Assembly: GCF_037975245.1 (NCBI RefSeq)
Contig: NC_092566.1
Coordinates: 2,668,001-2,732,000 of the forward strand
Direction: 5' to 3'
DNA length: 64,000 bases
From: Apostichopus japonicus
Taxonomy: Eukaryota > Echinodermata > Holothuroidea > Aspidochirotida > Stichopodidae
The notes under the pieces: generated by a model
What the model was told of the DNA's origin: nothing
The model's database searches: none
The model's input: only the letters and a program-made list of their open reading frames with translations
Position numbers and translations under genes: made by a program
Shown: one piece after another, positions 25,201-39,640 of the stretch
How positions within the stretch are numbered: position 1 is the first letter of the stretch
How the letters are laid out: each line of letters begins with the position of its first letter

Positions 25201-25671
25201 GGAATCAATGAAGCATAATAATGAGGAAATGGTGAAAAACCTGAATCAACAATGTTCAGTCAGTCTGAGAAGTGGCTCTCCAGTAAAATGTATCAATACT
25301 TTAATACAGAAAAGACTAAAATCTATTCTCATTTGTTCTTCCTCAATTTCCCTTGGTGTCCACTGAACGTCCTGAAAATCCAGAAGTGACAACTTTTCAT
25401 TGATCAGCTTTGATAGTTTCAACAGGTCTACTGTACAGTTAAATTAAACTGTTTACATAGCACAAACATACATATATATACTATTTGCTGTCATAACTAT
25501 TGTCAAAGTACAGTTTCCTGAGCTGCATGCTGTGCACTGTTTGCATTGCAGAGGAGCCAGTAGTGTTCCTGAGAGAAAGGATGCTCTCTGCATACTCAAC
25601 ATAGCTGACCCCTGTGTTATCTGGAATATTTGCATTGCATGACGGAGATGCTATCATACAAAGTCACTATG

Positions 25672-25690
25672 TACTACTACTACTACTACT
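25672..25690. repeat. (TAC)6 microsatellite
   Basis: Six perfect TAC triplets in calcineurin intron 1. Confidence 0.95.
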
Positions 25691-28600
25691 GATCTACATG
25701 ATCTATCTGTAAGTACAATAGTTATTGTTACCTATCCTTGGAATAATTACACTGACGGAGGGAGGAGTGGAACAGACATCATGATGACTTTAATCCTAAT
25801 ACTGAGACAGCCAATAGAAATAACTTACATCTGAGCCATGTAAAAGTCTGCAAGTTAGGTATTCATGCTATTCCTCAAGTCATTCACACATACATACATG
25901 TATCCATAATACATGCTAAAAGGATTCGCTCTGTTGACGCTACGGAGAAAGGCGCCTCATATCCACGAGTTTATATACCTCATCTTGAGGTCTTTAACAG
26001 CCAACTCTGTAGCAGATTAATGGCACATCTCTTCTCTCAGTGCTTAAGGTACTTTAACGATTCAGTATACATTCTGTTTTAATCCTGCATCCCTCAACAC
26101 ACAAATTACAAGTAAAACCGCTGTCACTCTTCTAGCTTTCTAAATGACACACACACATACTGTACACAGTTTCCATGTCAAGGTTCAATGCCAAAAGGAT
26201 GTAGCCATTCATTAACTTGAGGACCCTTATTTAAGCCAAAGTCAATATTACAGGAAACAATTAAAATATTCAAATTTAAAGAAGCAAGCTGACATCTTTT
26301 GATCTTCTCGTGGTCAAAGCGGGAGTCAAATAAGTATGCAACTGCAAAGATATATTCAGCTGAAGCGGCAATGCAGAAGCTATATGTAAAGTTAATGCAG
26401 TTTTTACTCGTTTTAACCATGCAGGTAAGTTTTACGCTGCAAGTATAAGATCACATGGTTACAGGGACTGGGGGGGGGAGGATAGGGGGGGGGGGAGAGT
26501 GGGATCAAGTCAAAAGTCTGTAAATTAATTGATGAGTGTTGATGTACTGGAAAATGCCAGTGAAAACCGGAATTTGGCCGGTAGATATTTGCAGTACTTG
26601 CAATTTGTTGGCAAGTCGCTAAACTCAGGAAGTTCTACCTGGTGTCTGAGGATTATCCCGCAATTTTAGAGGTAAGTATGCAAATTCTGCGATATATTAT
26701 GGAGCAACCCGGTCTTGGTACTCTGGCATTTATACTACTTAGGAGACCTAAAAAGTAAAATCATTCCTTTTTTTTAGCTTTACAGTGCAATTCAGGTTCC
26801 ATTGCTCTTAAAGCAGACCTTTTGACTGCTTGCCAGCAGGTGGTTAAATTAGAAGCAAGCCTTAAGTAACCCACATCCCAGCAATTAAAAAATAATACCT
26901 CCTAGCAAGTAGGCAGTGTTATTGCTTGCTTTGTTAATGTGAAAACTTAATATTATATACATGTTCAGCACAAACGCCATTAATTATTTGACAGGTTACA
27001 TTAGTATGTAATCATGAAATTAATAAGTCTGTTGATGATAATGAGGATGTGGTAACCTTTGCAGGAAGAAGCAGATAATCTCAAATGAGGATAATCCACC
27101 TGGTAGACCCCTGTCAGGCTGTCAGCCAAGTGTAACAACAATAATCAATGACATTAATCACATCGCAAAGAAAGAGACATAAAAAGAAATAAAAAGTGGA
27201 ATGCATAACAGTTTGTATATATGTAACCTGGCTATAGATGAAACATTCCCACACCTCTGTACTATATAGGAACCTTCAGCTTTGAAAAGCAGAAGAAACT
27301 TGACGTCTGCTAATTTAGTGGTCATTAGTTTTTAATTGTCATCAGATAACCTTGACTGACAAGTAAGAGCAGAATGGAGTACAAACACTATGTTTACTTT
27401 CTTTACGAGTGGGAGGGAGAGGGGTAGGGGGCAGAGAAGAGTGAGGCATTTATCATACATGCATGCAAACAGGTTGATAAACAAGTAGGTTGGGTTAACT
27501 TCCCAAGTTACACTAAGACCTTGTTCACATTTGAAAGCACAAGAGGGATCAGGATCTTGGTTTCCCTCAGGATCTTAATAAAGCTGACTGACCCTCCCCC
27601 CCCCCCTCCCCCGCCCCCATCCACATCTGAGAAACAGGTGGTGGATCAAAGTTGAAGGAAAGAGCATTACACAAACTTGTGTGAAAAGGGTCACATGATA
27701 ATTTATAAATCAATTAGCTCATTATAGTACTACCACCGACTGTGCACTCGCCAGCCAGTCTATGTTTATGTGGAAGTGACAATGAGGGGTTGTAACAGGA
27801 GAACTTGTGTAAACTCCTGGCATCAGATTCCACTTCTGAACGGGTGAGGCTTAAAAGTAATCTGTATGGCTGCCAAAATGTATCATCATAGTAACATCAC
27901 CAAGCTCAAAAGGAGGAAGCCTAGCCCTGCAGCCTATCTAACTGATCGTCCTATGTGACTTACTGTAGATATTGATGCAATGTTAAAAGCCAAACACAGA
28001 CAAAGTCGTAAGACATGTTAGAGGGTGATTCTCATATCTGAAGTTATGATTGTTTAATAATAAAAATGTCAGGAACTTTCTGCATCTATATAGGTCCAAA
28101 CTATATCTTCATAGCATTTAGAATATATGGCAAAGATATGTAGTTTTTCAAATTTGGTGGTATTTTGGGAATGTGATCTGGTAACAAATTCAGCTGAAAT
28201 CCTTTTTGTTCTCAATATTTAACTCACTTATACATGGAGGAAAATGATATTTCAACAAATATGTTGCACTTTTGAATAAATTATACATTTAAAGAGAACC
28301 TTGACAGCTAAGCGAACATTCCAAATGTGTCAGGTTACAAAGATAAGAAAAGTTTTGAAGATCATTTGCCATTATGGCATCACACACCTACTGTGATCCA
28401 TTCCAGGGAAGTATTTGAGGATTGAGCCATTCAAATTTAGTTCCATTCAATCAACCATATCTTGAGATAGTGACAAGATATGGAGATAGAGTTTTCAACT
28501 AGCAGTGTGGAAAAATTTTCATTTCCACAAGTGTGACGTTGTCAGCCATTTGAATATCCCTTTAACTATTTGCCAGCATTACTACATCTAACCTTGTTCC

Positions 28601-31600
28601 CTCTGGTTAATGTCTAATGAAACCTTCTTGAACAGTAGAGCTAGTGGTTACACAGCCTACACAGGACTAATGACAACCATCTGTACAGCTTGCAAGCACA
28701 TCTAGGGGCACATTACAATGTATCATTATGTTGGCTAAGCTTACAGTAACAAACTCAGAGATAATTGATTGTCTGTGCTCTGCTTGAGTGGCTGAAGTGA
28801 TGTAAGGGTTAACATTAGTCAGGTTTACTTGACATTGGCTTCAGTAATGAAAAAATCACATACATGTACAGTAACCATGTATGAAAGTTATGAATGAATA
28901 TGACTTTAGACCGAGCTGAATGTTAAATATTACATCATACTGTAGTCTAACCACAATGAAACTTTCATACAGGCTGGAAAATTCAATCATCTTAAAACTC
29001 TTTAAGAGATAGATACCAACAGCATAGTTCATCATGGGCTCAAAGGAAGTTCATTTTAGAAATATTATGGTCCAAGCTTGTGACAGCATCATCAGAAGAC
29101 ATTTAGTTGAGGGCAATTAATGGCAGGGTTTACAGTTGCTCCTTTCAGTTCCTCAGCCAGCATTTAGGTTAAGTGAGAGCACTAATTAAGTTAACAATAG
29201 ACATCCCTATTGTAATGACACATAAAACAGCATAACATATAACAAGCTACTCTCCTCACAACAACTTTCACACTTCCATGTAGAGCTCTTCCTTTCATTG
29301 ACATGTATTTAGCATACCTACAGTAGAGCTAATTACTGTAGTCTCCAGCCATACTTGCACAGCATTTTCTGTTCAGCAATCTACCTCCAGCTTCCTAAGA
29401 AATACAAACCTAGATACCCTAAAAAAAACATTGGAATGCAACAATTCATAAAGGTCAAATGCAAATTTATGCTTCTTCACTTTTGTGTGCATTTTAATAA
29501 TAAAAAAAATTAAGAGAAGGTTCAATCCAATGTCAAAATGAGAGCTAAATTATAAGGTAGGTAGTAGTATGCACAGCAATAACAGTAAATATGTGGCAGT
29601 AAATTATGACATCATCAAATCAAGGCAAGAACAACACCTACACAAATGAAACAAGCTTAAGATTTAATTGGACACCCAAGGATTTAATGCCACATGCAGG
29701 GGGTTGGCATTCTAACCCCTGTGACAAGCAAACTACTACTGTAGTAAGGTCACTTACCTTCAAGGTGTTGGAGAGTTAATAGCTTTGGCACAATGATTGT
29801 TGTCAAAAATGTCAGTGGCACATAACAGAGTATTGAGTACAACAACAGTGTGAGTTGTGGTATGGCCATGCTCAGCATACATGTAAGAATTTGCTACAAG
29901 TTTAATAGTTTGTGATTTTCATTACAATTTGCATAGGCACTGAACCTTTTTTTCTTCAATTTTGTAAAACCAATGAAACTTGAATAATAGTGGCAAGGGC
30001 ATAATAGGCCTGAGTCGGTTAGCAAAATATCACAATTATTGAAATCATGGAAGCACTCGATTTGTGCGTTTTCGATTCGGGTACCGAAAGTTAGGTCCTG
30101 TGCCCAGCTACCCGATTCAGGTCTACAAGGGCACTAGCAAGGACAACACGTTACATAAAATAAAGCAAGATGTGCTGGATCCCAATATCAGCCTGCTTGT
30201 CACATGTTATAACAGCACTGTAGGGCAATTTCTGTTACTAATTATGTCACAAATATTGAAGATTTGTGATTTAGAAACATCTTTTAAAGGACTGAATAGA
30301 AGGAATTAATGATATATTCTGGTAGTAAAGAATTTGACCATGGGTCAACGTTAAATGGTCACCAGAGGACTTAAGACACACATACACGCAAATGGGCGCA
30401 GCCTGTGGTTACGTGGGAATCAGGTAAGTAAGGAGTGCTACACAGTTAGTATGAATTCTGAATTCAAGTACTATCATCCATAGACCAATGCAAAACAACT
30501 TGTTTATATTTGCAAACTTCAGAAATTAACAAGCTATCATTCATTTCGGTCATTTGCAAATTTACTCTGAGATTGATCAATGAACTTCACATGATTGATC
30601 GCTTATTCCTTACATGCCCTATTGTCATCGTTTAAATTCAATAAAACCTTCAAACACAAAAGAATTTGTGGTTGAGATAATCAATATCACTGATACTCTT
30701 TATCCACACGTAGCTTTGCTAACACCTGTCACTAGAATGCTGGATACACATGTATGACTACAATTGAGTCACAATGTAAGTAGCCTACATGAAGCACATA
30801 TCACTAGACCAATCCCTTCCCACCCCCCCCCCTTCTCCCCCTAACACAGAGAACTGAACCTTGCAACAACCAGCTAACAGCTCCATGGTTCGTCTCCATT
30901 AACTTCCTATGAAACTGTGATCAAGTAATTTGTTTTTGAGACTTTTAGGTTGGTACATTTAGATTTTTAAAATTTTTAGGTTTTTCAGATTTAAGAGCAA
31001 AGTACGTCAGACTTTCACAATTGATGATGAATAAAATTACCTCTATTCTGTAAATTTGTATTTGTACACAATTTAATATCTTACTGATTGTATTCATTTG
31101 ATATTCTGATGTAACTTACCGTCAATCAACAAACCAATATGCCCAGTTTGTCAAGTCCACACAGGTTGCACATAACTGTTATATAACAACTCAGAATAAG
31201 CATATTCACTGCTATTTGACAATCCTATTCAGTATTAGTTCATCTGATTGTAAACATGAGGAGACACTTGGCTCAATAATGACACTTCTCTACAGAATGT
31301 TGTTTAAAAGGCATAAATCACCCCCAATTGTTACATAAAGATATCACCATAAGACATGTTAGGTACAGTAAGTATGGCCATTCTAAGTTACTTTGGTACT
31401 TTGCAATCTTGTCTATATTTAAATAGTGCAGAACATGACTATAGTTCATGTGTAATCTGAAAACCATTGAACAGACCTACCTATCAGTCAGCAGACATTA
31501 ATTATGACATTTTGGAATGCATGTACTGCATATATGCTTCAGTAGTATACAATAACTTACATTAATGTTTAATCTAATAACATCAATCAAGATATATTGA

Positions 31601-32083
31601 ACAAACTAAGCAGAGTACTTTAGAAACCAAACAAACCTCTTTGACAGAGTTCTATCAACTGAAGGTATAACTTGGCCAACCATGATAAACTTAAATTAAA
31701 ACAACAACAGCTTCAAAAATTACCATAACAAATTTTGTTTAAACAGGGCTGATCACTGTAGAGTGGCACTGCACTTTTGTCAACAGGGAGTAACTCCCTA
31801 CAGGTAAACAATCTGTGTAGACTGTACAGACTTGGTCTCCTGAATTAAGTAAAAGAGATTTTGACAGCAAAAAAATATCAAGGGTCACCAGCTATTTGAC
31901 TTTAACCAACCATAAAAGAGATCTTGTTGACTATTTAGTATGTACTCTGGCAGGTTCAGTAGTTGTTGAAAGATTAAAGAGATCACTGCAACATCTATGA
32001 TCTATCAAGTCAGTAAGTGTTGCTAAATATACAGATTGCCAATGCAATATATGCAAGCTATGGGACTATAATGTGCTGTACTA

Positions 32084-32086
<3 letters not shown>

Positions 32087-32125
<39 letters not shown>

Positions 32126-32148
32126 TATATATAGACATATATATATAT
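32087..32148. repeat. (TA)n microsatellite
   Basis: Runs of AT dinucleotides interrupted by ACAC and AGAC, within calcineurin intron 1. The Tyr/Ile-rich open frames across it are artefacts. Confidence 0.95.
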
Positions 32149-33674
32149 GGTACAGTATATGGGACGGTCATTAGTCCAGAAATTTCACACGCAATGGCCC
32201 AGTACTGAGGCAACCCGACGTGACCTTTATGCATGAAATGCATATGTAATAAGAGAGAACGTTTATAGGCGTGAGCCGCGATGCTTATCGTTGGATAATT
32301 AGCCATTTTGCAGACAAACATGTTCATCCTTTTTGCTCAATTTTGTAAGATTGGAGACGTTTTTCGTGCAAAATATGTTTGGCACATGTATGTTTTTAGT
32401 AGCGTTAGGATCACAGCTCATGGTATGCAGGCGTCACTTTGGAGGGATACTGAAACGCAATATGCTCCTTTAAGTCAATTGAAAAAGCAATGTCAGTTCC
32501 CTGTGGTGTTGAAACCAATAAATGGTAAACAAACTCGACACTGGTGATTTCTGTGGACTGATACAAGAGCATGTATTGTAATAATGTATTCACCTGGAAT
32601 TAAGATATATATATAAGCAGTAAAGTATTAACCCTGCTAGCAAAATGTTTCATGCAAATGCTAACACAACAAAATGGCACAGAGCCAAAACTATCCTATA
32701 GCCGACCTGCTGTGCATTTCTTTCAAGTTGTATCTGAACACTTTCAATGTTTCCTGCCAAGCCAAAGCATAATTGGCAATGATTAAAGCTATTGCAATTT
32801 GACTGAAGAATGGAACATACCAAATTTTTCCATTCATTAACGGATTGATTTTCAAATTTTGGGCTTGAATTCTTGTGGCATTACTGTGCAATGGGCACTA
32901 GTGTCCATTCAGCTGATGAATAACTAGAAATGCATCCTAAGAAAAGTCCTAGAGGATCTAAAGTTTCGGTTGCAAATGAGCAATGATATGTCTTCATTTA
33001 TGCACGAACGATATTCAGATGTCACAGAAAATGCTGCAAGTTTGTTAATGTGCCATAAACCCATAATTGGATCAAGCAAAATGTGTTTGATAAACTAAAA
33101 CAAAACACTACAAAAGCCTAAAGGAAATATCAAAACAAGACAAAGCACACAGGCAAGTAAACAATTCGATAAGATAGAAACAGTCTTTATTCAAGGTCCT
33201 GCAACAGGTAAGCACGATATTTAATATCACGCAGCCAGATACATCATCTCAACATCCCCTACGAAACATGATATTCTGTGAATTTCATTATAAACTAAGG
33301 TCTTCTTGTGTACATGCAGAGTAGGCAACAGAGGTTGAAATGAGCATAACTCCCTCTATTCATGTGTGTGGATGACCATTTCAAACAAACTGATTTTTCT
33401 ACATTATCTGTAGGATCTACATCAACAATCAATTTTATTAAATTTGTAGAAAACTAGGAAACAAAGCTCTTTCCCCCCCTTTTTTTTTTACCTTTCAAAA
33501 ATTACTACAGTGATATGTATACAAAATCTCTCTGCCACTTCTTTGCAGTTTTCACTTACTACTTCAAAACGTTTCTGTTTATAGAAAAAGAAAATGTTTT
33601 TGTTTCATACTGACATTGCTGTGAATGTTTCTTGGCAAACTACTTGAAGCTGAAACCATCCTTGATCCATACTT

Positions 33675-33739
33675 TAAATGTGCTTGGCACCAATTTTAAA
33701 TGTGCTTGGCACCAACTATAAATGCGCTTGGCACCAACC
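33675..33739. repeat. 22-bp tandem triplet
   Basis: Three near-identical units of TAAATGTGCTTGGCACCAA starting at 33675, 33697 and 33719. Too few copies to call a minisatellite family; intronic. Confidence 0.9.
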
Positions 33740-36700
33740 ATTTCAAGGATGACGATACGAAAATATTACTCTAACATCCAAAACTCGAAAGTCTGATTCC
33801 AAATAATTTCATTTTACTTCAGAAACCTAAGAACAAAAAAAGGCAAATTGCCATTTCATAGTTTTGCCCAAGAGTGTGTCAAATTTTTTAATCGAACTTG
33901 CAAAGTCACCATGACTCCTCATTCATGGCTACCTTGAGAGTCACTTATTAATGTTGTAATATATAGAACAATAGACTTCCAACAGGCTCCATCAACACCT
34001 CCGATGCAGTGGGCCTTGGATAACGTCAGTTGTATATCGTACCGAACAAAACACAACTTTTTAATGTCAAAGATGAATGCAAAAACATTGCAGTCATAAC
34101 AGAAGCAAAGGGGAAAAAAAAAAAATACACCACACGTTTTTTTTTTTTTCATCCCGTCCTTCTATAACCCAATTATGATGCCTTCTTCATCCACATCAGC
34201 ACAGAGATGATTTAACGTTACTGTATGTCTTTCACATCGCAGCTGCTTACTAACCTTTACCAAGCATGTGAGGTCATAATCCCATCTTGAAGCATCTGTC
34301 TATGGCTTCAAGACGTCACATCCCCTGGCCGCCGGTATTAACAGAAGCACGACAAACACGAGTGATAAGCAATAAGGCACACGCACACACACACACGCTG
34401 CTTACATCACATTCTCCGAGCGTGAACGCAGTGATGAATGCATCTGATATCATTATGTGGATGGCATTCATCGTCGGCAAAGGGCAGTTTATCATGCGGC
34501 AGTTAACACAACAATTGCTGATAATAGTTATTTTATGCAAGTCTTACTCAAGCTGGAAAAGGAACAACTTCAAGAGTTGGATTTCACAACTGGACATGCA
34601 CGAAAAACTTGACATACAAGCTGTTCAGCCTGGCAAGAGGTTACCGAGGATTGCATTTAAATGTGGAAACAAATACGGCCCTTCTGTCGATCATCCTTTT
34701 GAACAATGAATGTGACATGAATACTAAGTAAATTTTGTGGGATGAATATCAAATAAAGTTCATAAGACTAAGCATTTTTTTCTTTGTGTAGTATTAAATA
34801 TACCATGGGGGGGGGGGGAGTTTCCGAAGTAGAGTCCAACTACAGAGGGTTACATTACCACACTCCAAACATTTTCAGCATATCAAACCACCTTCCCGAG
34901 AGGTCAGTAACAAGACCTATTTTGTTACAGCACTAGCTTTCTAATTTTAAGTGAATTCAAAACTGACTAAAATGAGGTTCACAAAGATTTGCCAGGGGAA
35001 CCTACTGGATTTGACTGTTTGCATCACTGCTATGGCAGTGCATTGTAAATGGGCTGTACATGAAACTACACAAGTGCTACTGTAGTAACATTTTGTCTTA
35101 TATGCGAGAGTGAAGTTCTACTAAGATGAATTATTATATTGTCCTTGGGATCCCAAAATCAAGTTTGTACGAAATACACCTTTGCAAGCACAAAAGGAAT
35201 TGCATCACCCAAAGGCAGAAAGGTAACATTTTCAGTTCATATTGTTTATACAATTTTATTATGCTATTCTTCAGCACAACTATTCTTATCCTATTTGAGA
35301 AATTTTACCTTGGGAACAAAAGAAGTTACTCCAGATGTTCCAAAGCAAGTCATATTATAAGAAAGGATCGGCAGAGTACATAAAAAAAATTTAAAAAGCC
35401 TTGAGAGAAAAAAACCAAGTCTAACACGTATTCAACACCCTACTGTGATGCCTTCTTAGGATGCATAAATTAGGGATGTTGCGATTACTTCTGGCAGACA
35501 AGTGAATCAAGTGGCAAGATGAAAGCAAACGCTCAAGCAGAATGTTCAAGTAACTATGCTGGGGCATGAGGAATCATGAATATTCAGTAGAATACAAAAT
35601 TAACATAAGAAACCACTTTGAAAAGACTAAATAACAACTCTGTACCATCTATTCTAAGACAGATGTTTCATCAATTTACGGGTCAACGTCGGACAGATAT
35701 TTTAATGCATTTATAATACAGTAATAACGTCTTGAAGTATATACAGTACCATCTTTCAGAACTCTCTGAGGGGGATCTAGTAAAGCAGTAACCAGGAAAA
35801 AATATCACAAAGTAAAGATCACATTTGACTTTTGACTTTAAAAGGTGTCAAAATGTCACAGCTATATAAAAATTCCACCATTATATATTGAAAATTCCAC
35901 CAATTATATATTAAATTAAATTCCACAATTATTTCACAATAGTACTGTATATAGCTTTGAAGGAAGATATATTGACTTGTAAGTCTGGGTAAATCAGGAA
36001 TAGTTTATCCAGTATTGCATCTCAATATAAGCTAAATTACACACTGGACAAGTTGCCATACCAGTATAAAGATATCAAATTCCTACCCATGAACTACAGA
36101 AAACAATTCAGAGCCTAAATTTCAACATTTAATTATTCCTTGCAATTGGCTGCTCAGAATGCTAAATGCTAAGAATGTTCATAGGTTAGGTGTATAGACC
36201 ATAGACTGGGTCAATGTTTGGTGGGGGTGGGGTGGGAGGGGGAGGGGAAAAAAGTAAGAAATCAGTGTAGAAAATTACAGTACATATCAAACCTACCACT
36301 TTCAAATTATCTCATGAGAGTTACAGGTACTCTACTGTACTTCATGATTGGTCAGCAAGACTGAATAGTTTGTGTATTTCCTGCATCATCTAGTCTTGAC
36401 CGTTCAAACATGCCAACCAAACTTAGCCAATCTGTAAGAACAAGTTGTCTTACAACTGGCTCCAACTACATCATGCAACGGAGAGCGGTATACTGTGCAT
36501 GTACTGAAAACTAATTAATGGATTCACCTAAAGTACTTTTCCCATGTGAATGATCACTGTTTTCTTTTCATTACACTTTTTCCTTTCTAGATGTCACATG
36601 TGGGGTGCCGCAAATGGTGTAGGATTTATCCATGTATGCACAGATCCACACCCCTTCTGTGTAAGATTAGAGGGATCATGAAGGTACGTTATCACATGCT

Positions 36701-36860
36701 ATGAACAATAACAAACACCCCTCAGCTTAGAACCTTTTAACATCTCTAAAGGGATACCGATACAAATTCTTTTCCTCTTATCATAATTAATCATATTTAT
36801 GTTAGATCATTCAAAAGCACTTTTAGAGGAAAATTCACTCAAATGCAGATCCAACTGGAT

Positions 36861-36914
36861 TCAAGTGGATTGAAAACATCATAAAATAGATGTCAAGTGG
36901 ATTGAAAACATCAT
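36861..36914. repeat. 32-bp direct repeat, two copies
   Basis: TCAAGTGGATTGAAAACATC occurs at 36861 and again 32 bases on at 36893. Local tandem duplication in calcineurin intron 1. Confidence 0.85.
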
Positions 36915-37264
36915 TCGATTACAGGACTTCAGATTGGTAAAACTGGAATTGGTTGACGACCTAGAATGGTAATGAAGTGGGTCAATCGCAGTGCGTGCTA
37001 AAATCACATTTACAATGTTTGTACCTCTCACAATATTTGATAACTTACTAGCAAACCCGATTTCCCTAAAATCATGCACCAAACCACAGAGATCTACAAA
37101 CATATTTTCTGCGATACCAAACAGAAATTCTGACCATGGCACTCCAAATTAACATTGGATCTACTGTTTTATATGCAGTTCTGTGTATAATTGCAACCCT
37201 TACAAAATTGACATATTTGTACCAAAGTTTATCATATCTGAGCACTTTTCTAAGAGCAAAAGAA

Positions 37265-37480
37265 GGAAGTCATCTATACAAAATTTGCCAGATAACTTCA
37301 AATGACATTTGACCTCCACCTGAAACAATAACAACCAAAACTCACCAAGGGGCATCTACATACCAAACTGTTGAAATTTTATGCCAAGCTGAACATGGTG
37401 AGTTATGTTTACAAGCCAAGGTACAACCTATGCTGCAGTACAGTAATATGTACACCTACATATATACAACACATAGCACA
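37265..37480 (+). repeat. Dispersed repeat, copy 2
   Basis: Same block order as the copies at 24955 and 53895: TGACATTTGACCTCCACC, CACCAAGGGGCATCTACATACC, then GAGTTATGTTTACAAGCCAA. It is more diverged than the other two. Intronic (calcineurin intron 1). Confidence 0.65.
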
Positions 37481-39591
37481 CAGATTCCTTCTACTGTACC
37501 TCCAGCAAAGAATAAAAAACACTCCATTGACTTACTGTGACCTGTACATGTACTGTATGCATGCAATACACCTCCTTTGTATAAGCTTTTATCGACAAGG
37601 TACACACATACACAATTTCACTGAGCCTAAAAGAATGGGCATCATGGAGTTGCAATGACTTAACAATAGGTGGCCTGTAAAGTGTAAACACCACATTCAG
37701 ATCTAGCACAGACTTCAAGTTCAACAGAGTGCCATTTTCACGATGCAGATCAAAAAGTGAGGTATTTTTAATGAGGGCAGCTCTAGACCAACACTATAAG
37801 CACAGAGAGATCTGTAAACTTTCAATATATTCCCTCTGCTACTGGTGGTACAGTAAGTCAACAACGTGAAGAAGACATGACGTTTACCAAAAATAAGATA
37901 CAAAATCTTCACAACAGAACAAACTCTACCAAGTTGCTGCTATTTTGTACAATTATACATCAATGACAAATATGAAACGATCCTTCGGACAATATCAAGA
38001 GATTTGAAGTGCAACATTCATGTTCCTGAGTGTCTGCACATACGATGGTTTGATAGAACAAGCCTTGCAGAGACAGGTGCAAGTGTCCTAGCCAGGAAGA
38101 CTAAACAGTTACATGTCATATAGTATTACAGGCATGATGAGGTCTACAAATGTCAACGTCAATAGAACAAACAAAAGGGTGTTATTTTGGGAGTCAAGCC
38201 ATGTCCCTTTCAACTCAGGAGCTGACCTGAACTGATCACACAGACTTATCCTGTGCATGTAATTCCCTTGCTTTGATGATGACTGAGCAGAATCAGCTCC
38301 AACCCACCCCCCCCCCCCCTCCACCCCACATCCTCTCCCCTTGTACCATTATGATCTACTTGCAGGAGAAATGCAATTGCATCAACAGAGAACCAAGATT
38401 CACTGCAGGAAGGATTTATAGATTTATAGTGACATAACAGATCTTAGCAACCATGAGAAATAAATTGCTTTATTTTACAATTTCCACAGTTTGAACAAAT
38501 GACAAGGACATTTGATTTAAAAAAGCATTTAAGAAAATACAGTTTGAACACTCAAACAGAAATACAATGGATTAAATAAGATATTGAGGATATTAATAAA
38601 CATATATTATGGTCAGTGTACATATAAATACAACAAACATAATATGTACATACATATCGTAGAGATCTAGTATATAAAGACAACCACTGTGATTATATTT
38701 GGGGCACTGCTCACATACATTACAGTTTTAACTTTAAGGTTATTTGTTAATAAAGCAAAGAAGTCCCCAACATTGCTCAAACATTCCACATGAGAATTCA
38801 ATTTTAGGATGGCTATGCATAAAATTGGATAGCTTTGAGTTTGAGCATACAGCTTACTGTAGGATACTGTGACTAAGTTTAGGCCTAGGGAGTAGCTTAG
38901 GTTAAGCCTATCCCTTAAACTCATCACAAGGATTCTTCATAAGTTTTAGGAATAATTTATCATTAAGAAGTGTTTTCATATTCCCTCTGCATAAGTTAAA
39001 CAACAAATTTGTCCTGTCCAGTTTTGGCACCTAATTAGCTATTGTATGACACAGACTAATGTAGGCCAATCTGGACCAGAAGCTGTTGTTGCTGAATTTG
39101 ACTACAGCTCCCTTAGCTTAGTCTAATGAGACCTAAGCCACAGGCCTCATCAGGGTACAGGGCTTGGTAGCAAAAGTACCCCAATTGAAAAATAAACAAA
39201 TTACTAAATGCCGAGGTCGCTCACAATTATGGTTTGGGTCAGAGACATCGCTATAACCGACGGAATAGGCCAAACTGAAGTAGCGTAGTAAAGACTAACT
39301 TAGGCCAGAGTACAACTTAGTCAAGCCAAACATACGAACAATATGATCTGTATTTAGCTAGAATCAAGCATAGAATAGGCGCGAGCTACAAAACTTCCCC
39401 AAAAAATGCAACGCAACCCCCGTCACTTCATTAATTCGTTTTTCGTAGGCTAACGTGAATGACATACATGAATACATAGTTACATGCAGTGTAAACATGG
39501 CGCAGATATTTGACGCTCAGATATTGATAGACATCTGCTAAGTAATTCAAAACAAGCATTCACAGACAATTGTGGTCAGAAATTTACTCAC
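37481..39591. other. Calcineurin intron 1, promoter-proximal part
   Basis: AT-rich, with poly-C at about 38307-38320. CpG frequency rises from about 39200 towards exon 1. No other coding sequence seen. Confidence 0.5.
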
Positions 39592-39640
39592 AAGTAACAA
39601 CCCTTTCGGTCGTCGACATTTTTCCGTCAGTGGCAGCCAT
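39592..39640 (-). CDS. PPP3CA: Calcineurin catalytic subunit A, coding exon 1 (start codon)
   Basis: This exon encodes the first 16 residues (MAATDGKMSTTERVVT) plus one base of codon 17, and ends at a strong GTGAGT donor. The STTERVV segment matches the STTDRVV found at the same place in vertebrate calcineurin A. Joining the leftover T to exon 2 gives a serine codon and runs straight into the proline-rich [10 protein letters not shown] segment, the counterpart of the vertebrate PFPPSHRLT. The ATG at 39640 is chosen because it gives the expected short N-terminus. A second in-frame ATG lies seven codons later. The product is the Ca2+/calmodulin-activated Ser/Thr phosphatase that dephosphorylates NFAT-type substrates in the cytosol. 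The symbol is that of a vertebrate paralogue; invertebrates often have a single orthologue, so the letter is nominal. Confidence 0.85.

Larger units (their letters stand above)
25201..37264. other. Calcineurin intron 1, long central part
   Basis: About 12 kb of AT-rich intron with microsatellites, poly-G near 26470, poly-C near 27595 and 30825, and the small tandem repeats listed separately. A 140-codon plus-strand open frame at 34287-34709, followed by AATAAA at 34752, is the longest non-exonic frame here but has no family resemblance. No splice-flanked coding exon was recognised. Confidence 0.5.

Noticed and set aside
32017-32327. Tyr/Ile-repeat proteins on both strands
   Set aside because: Translation of the TA microsatellite.
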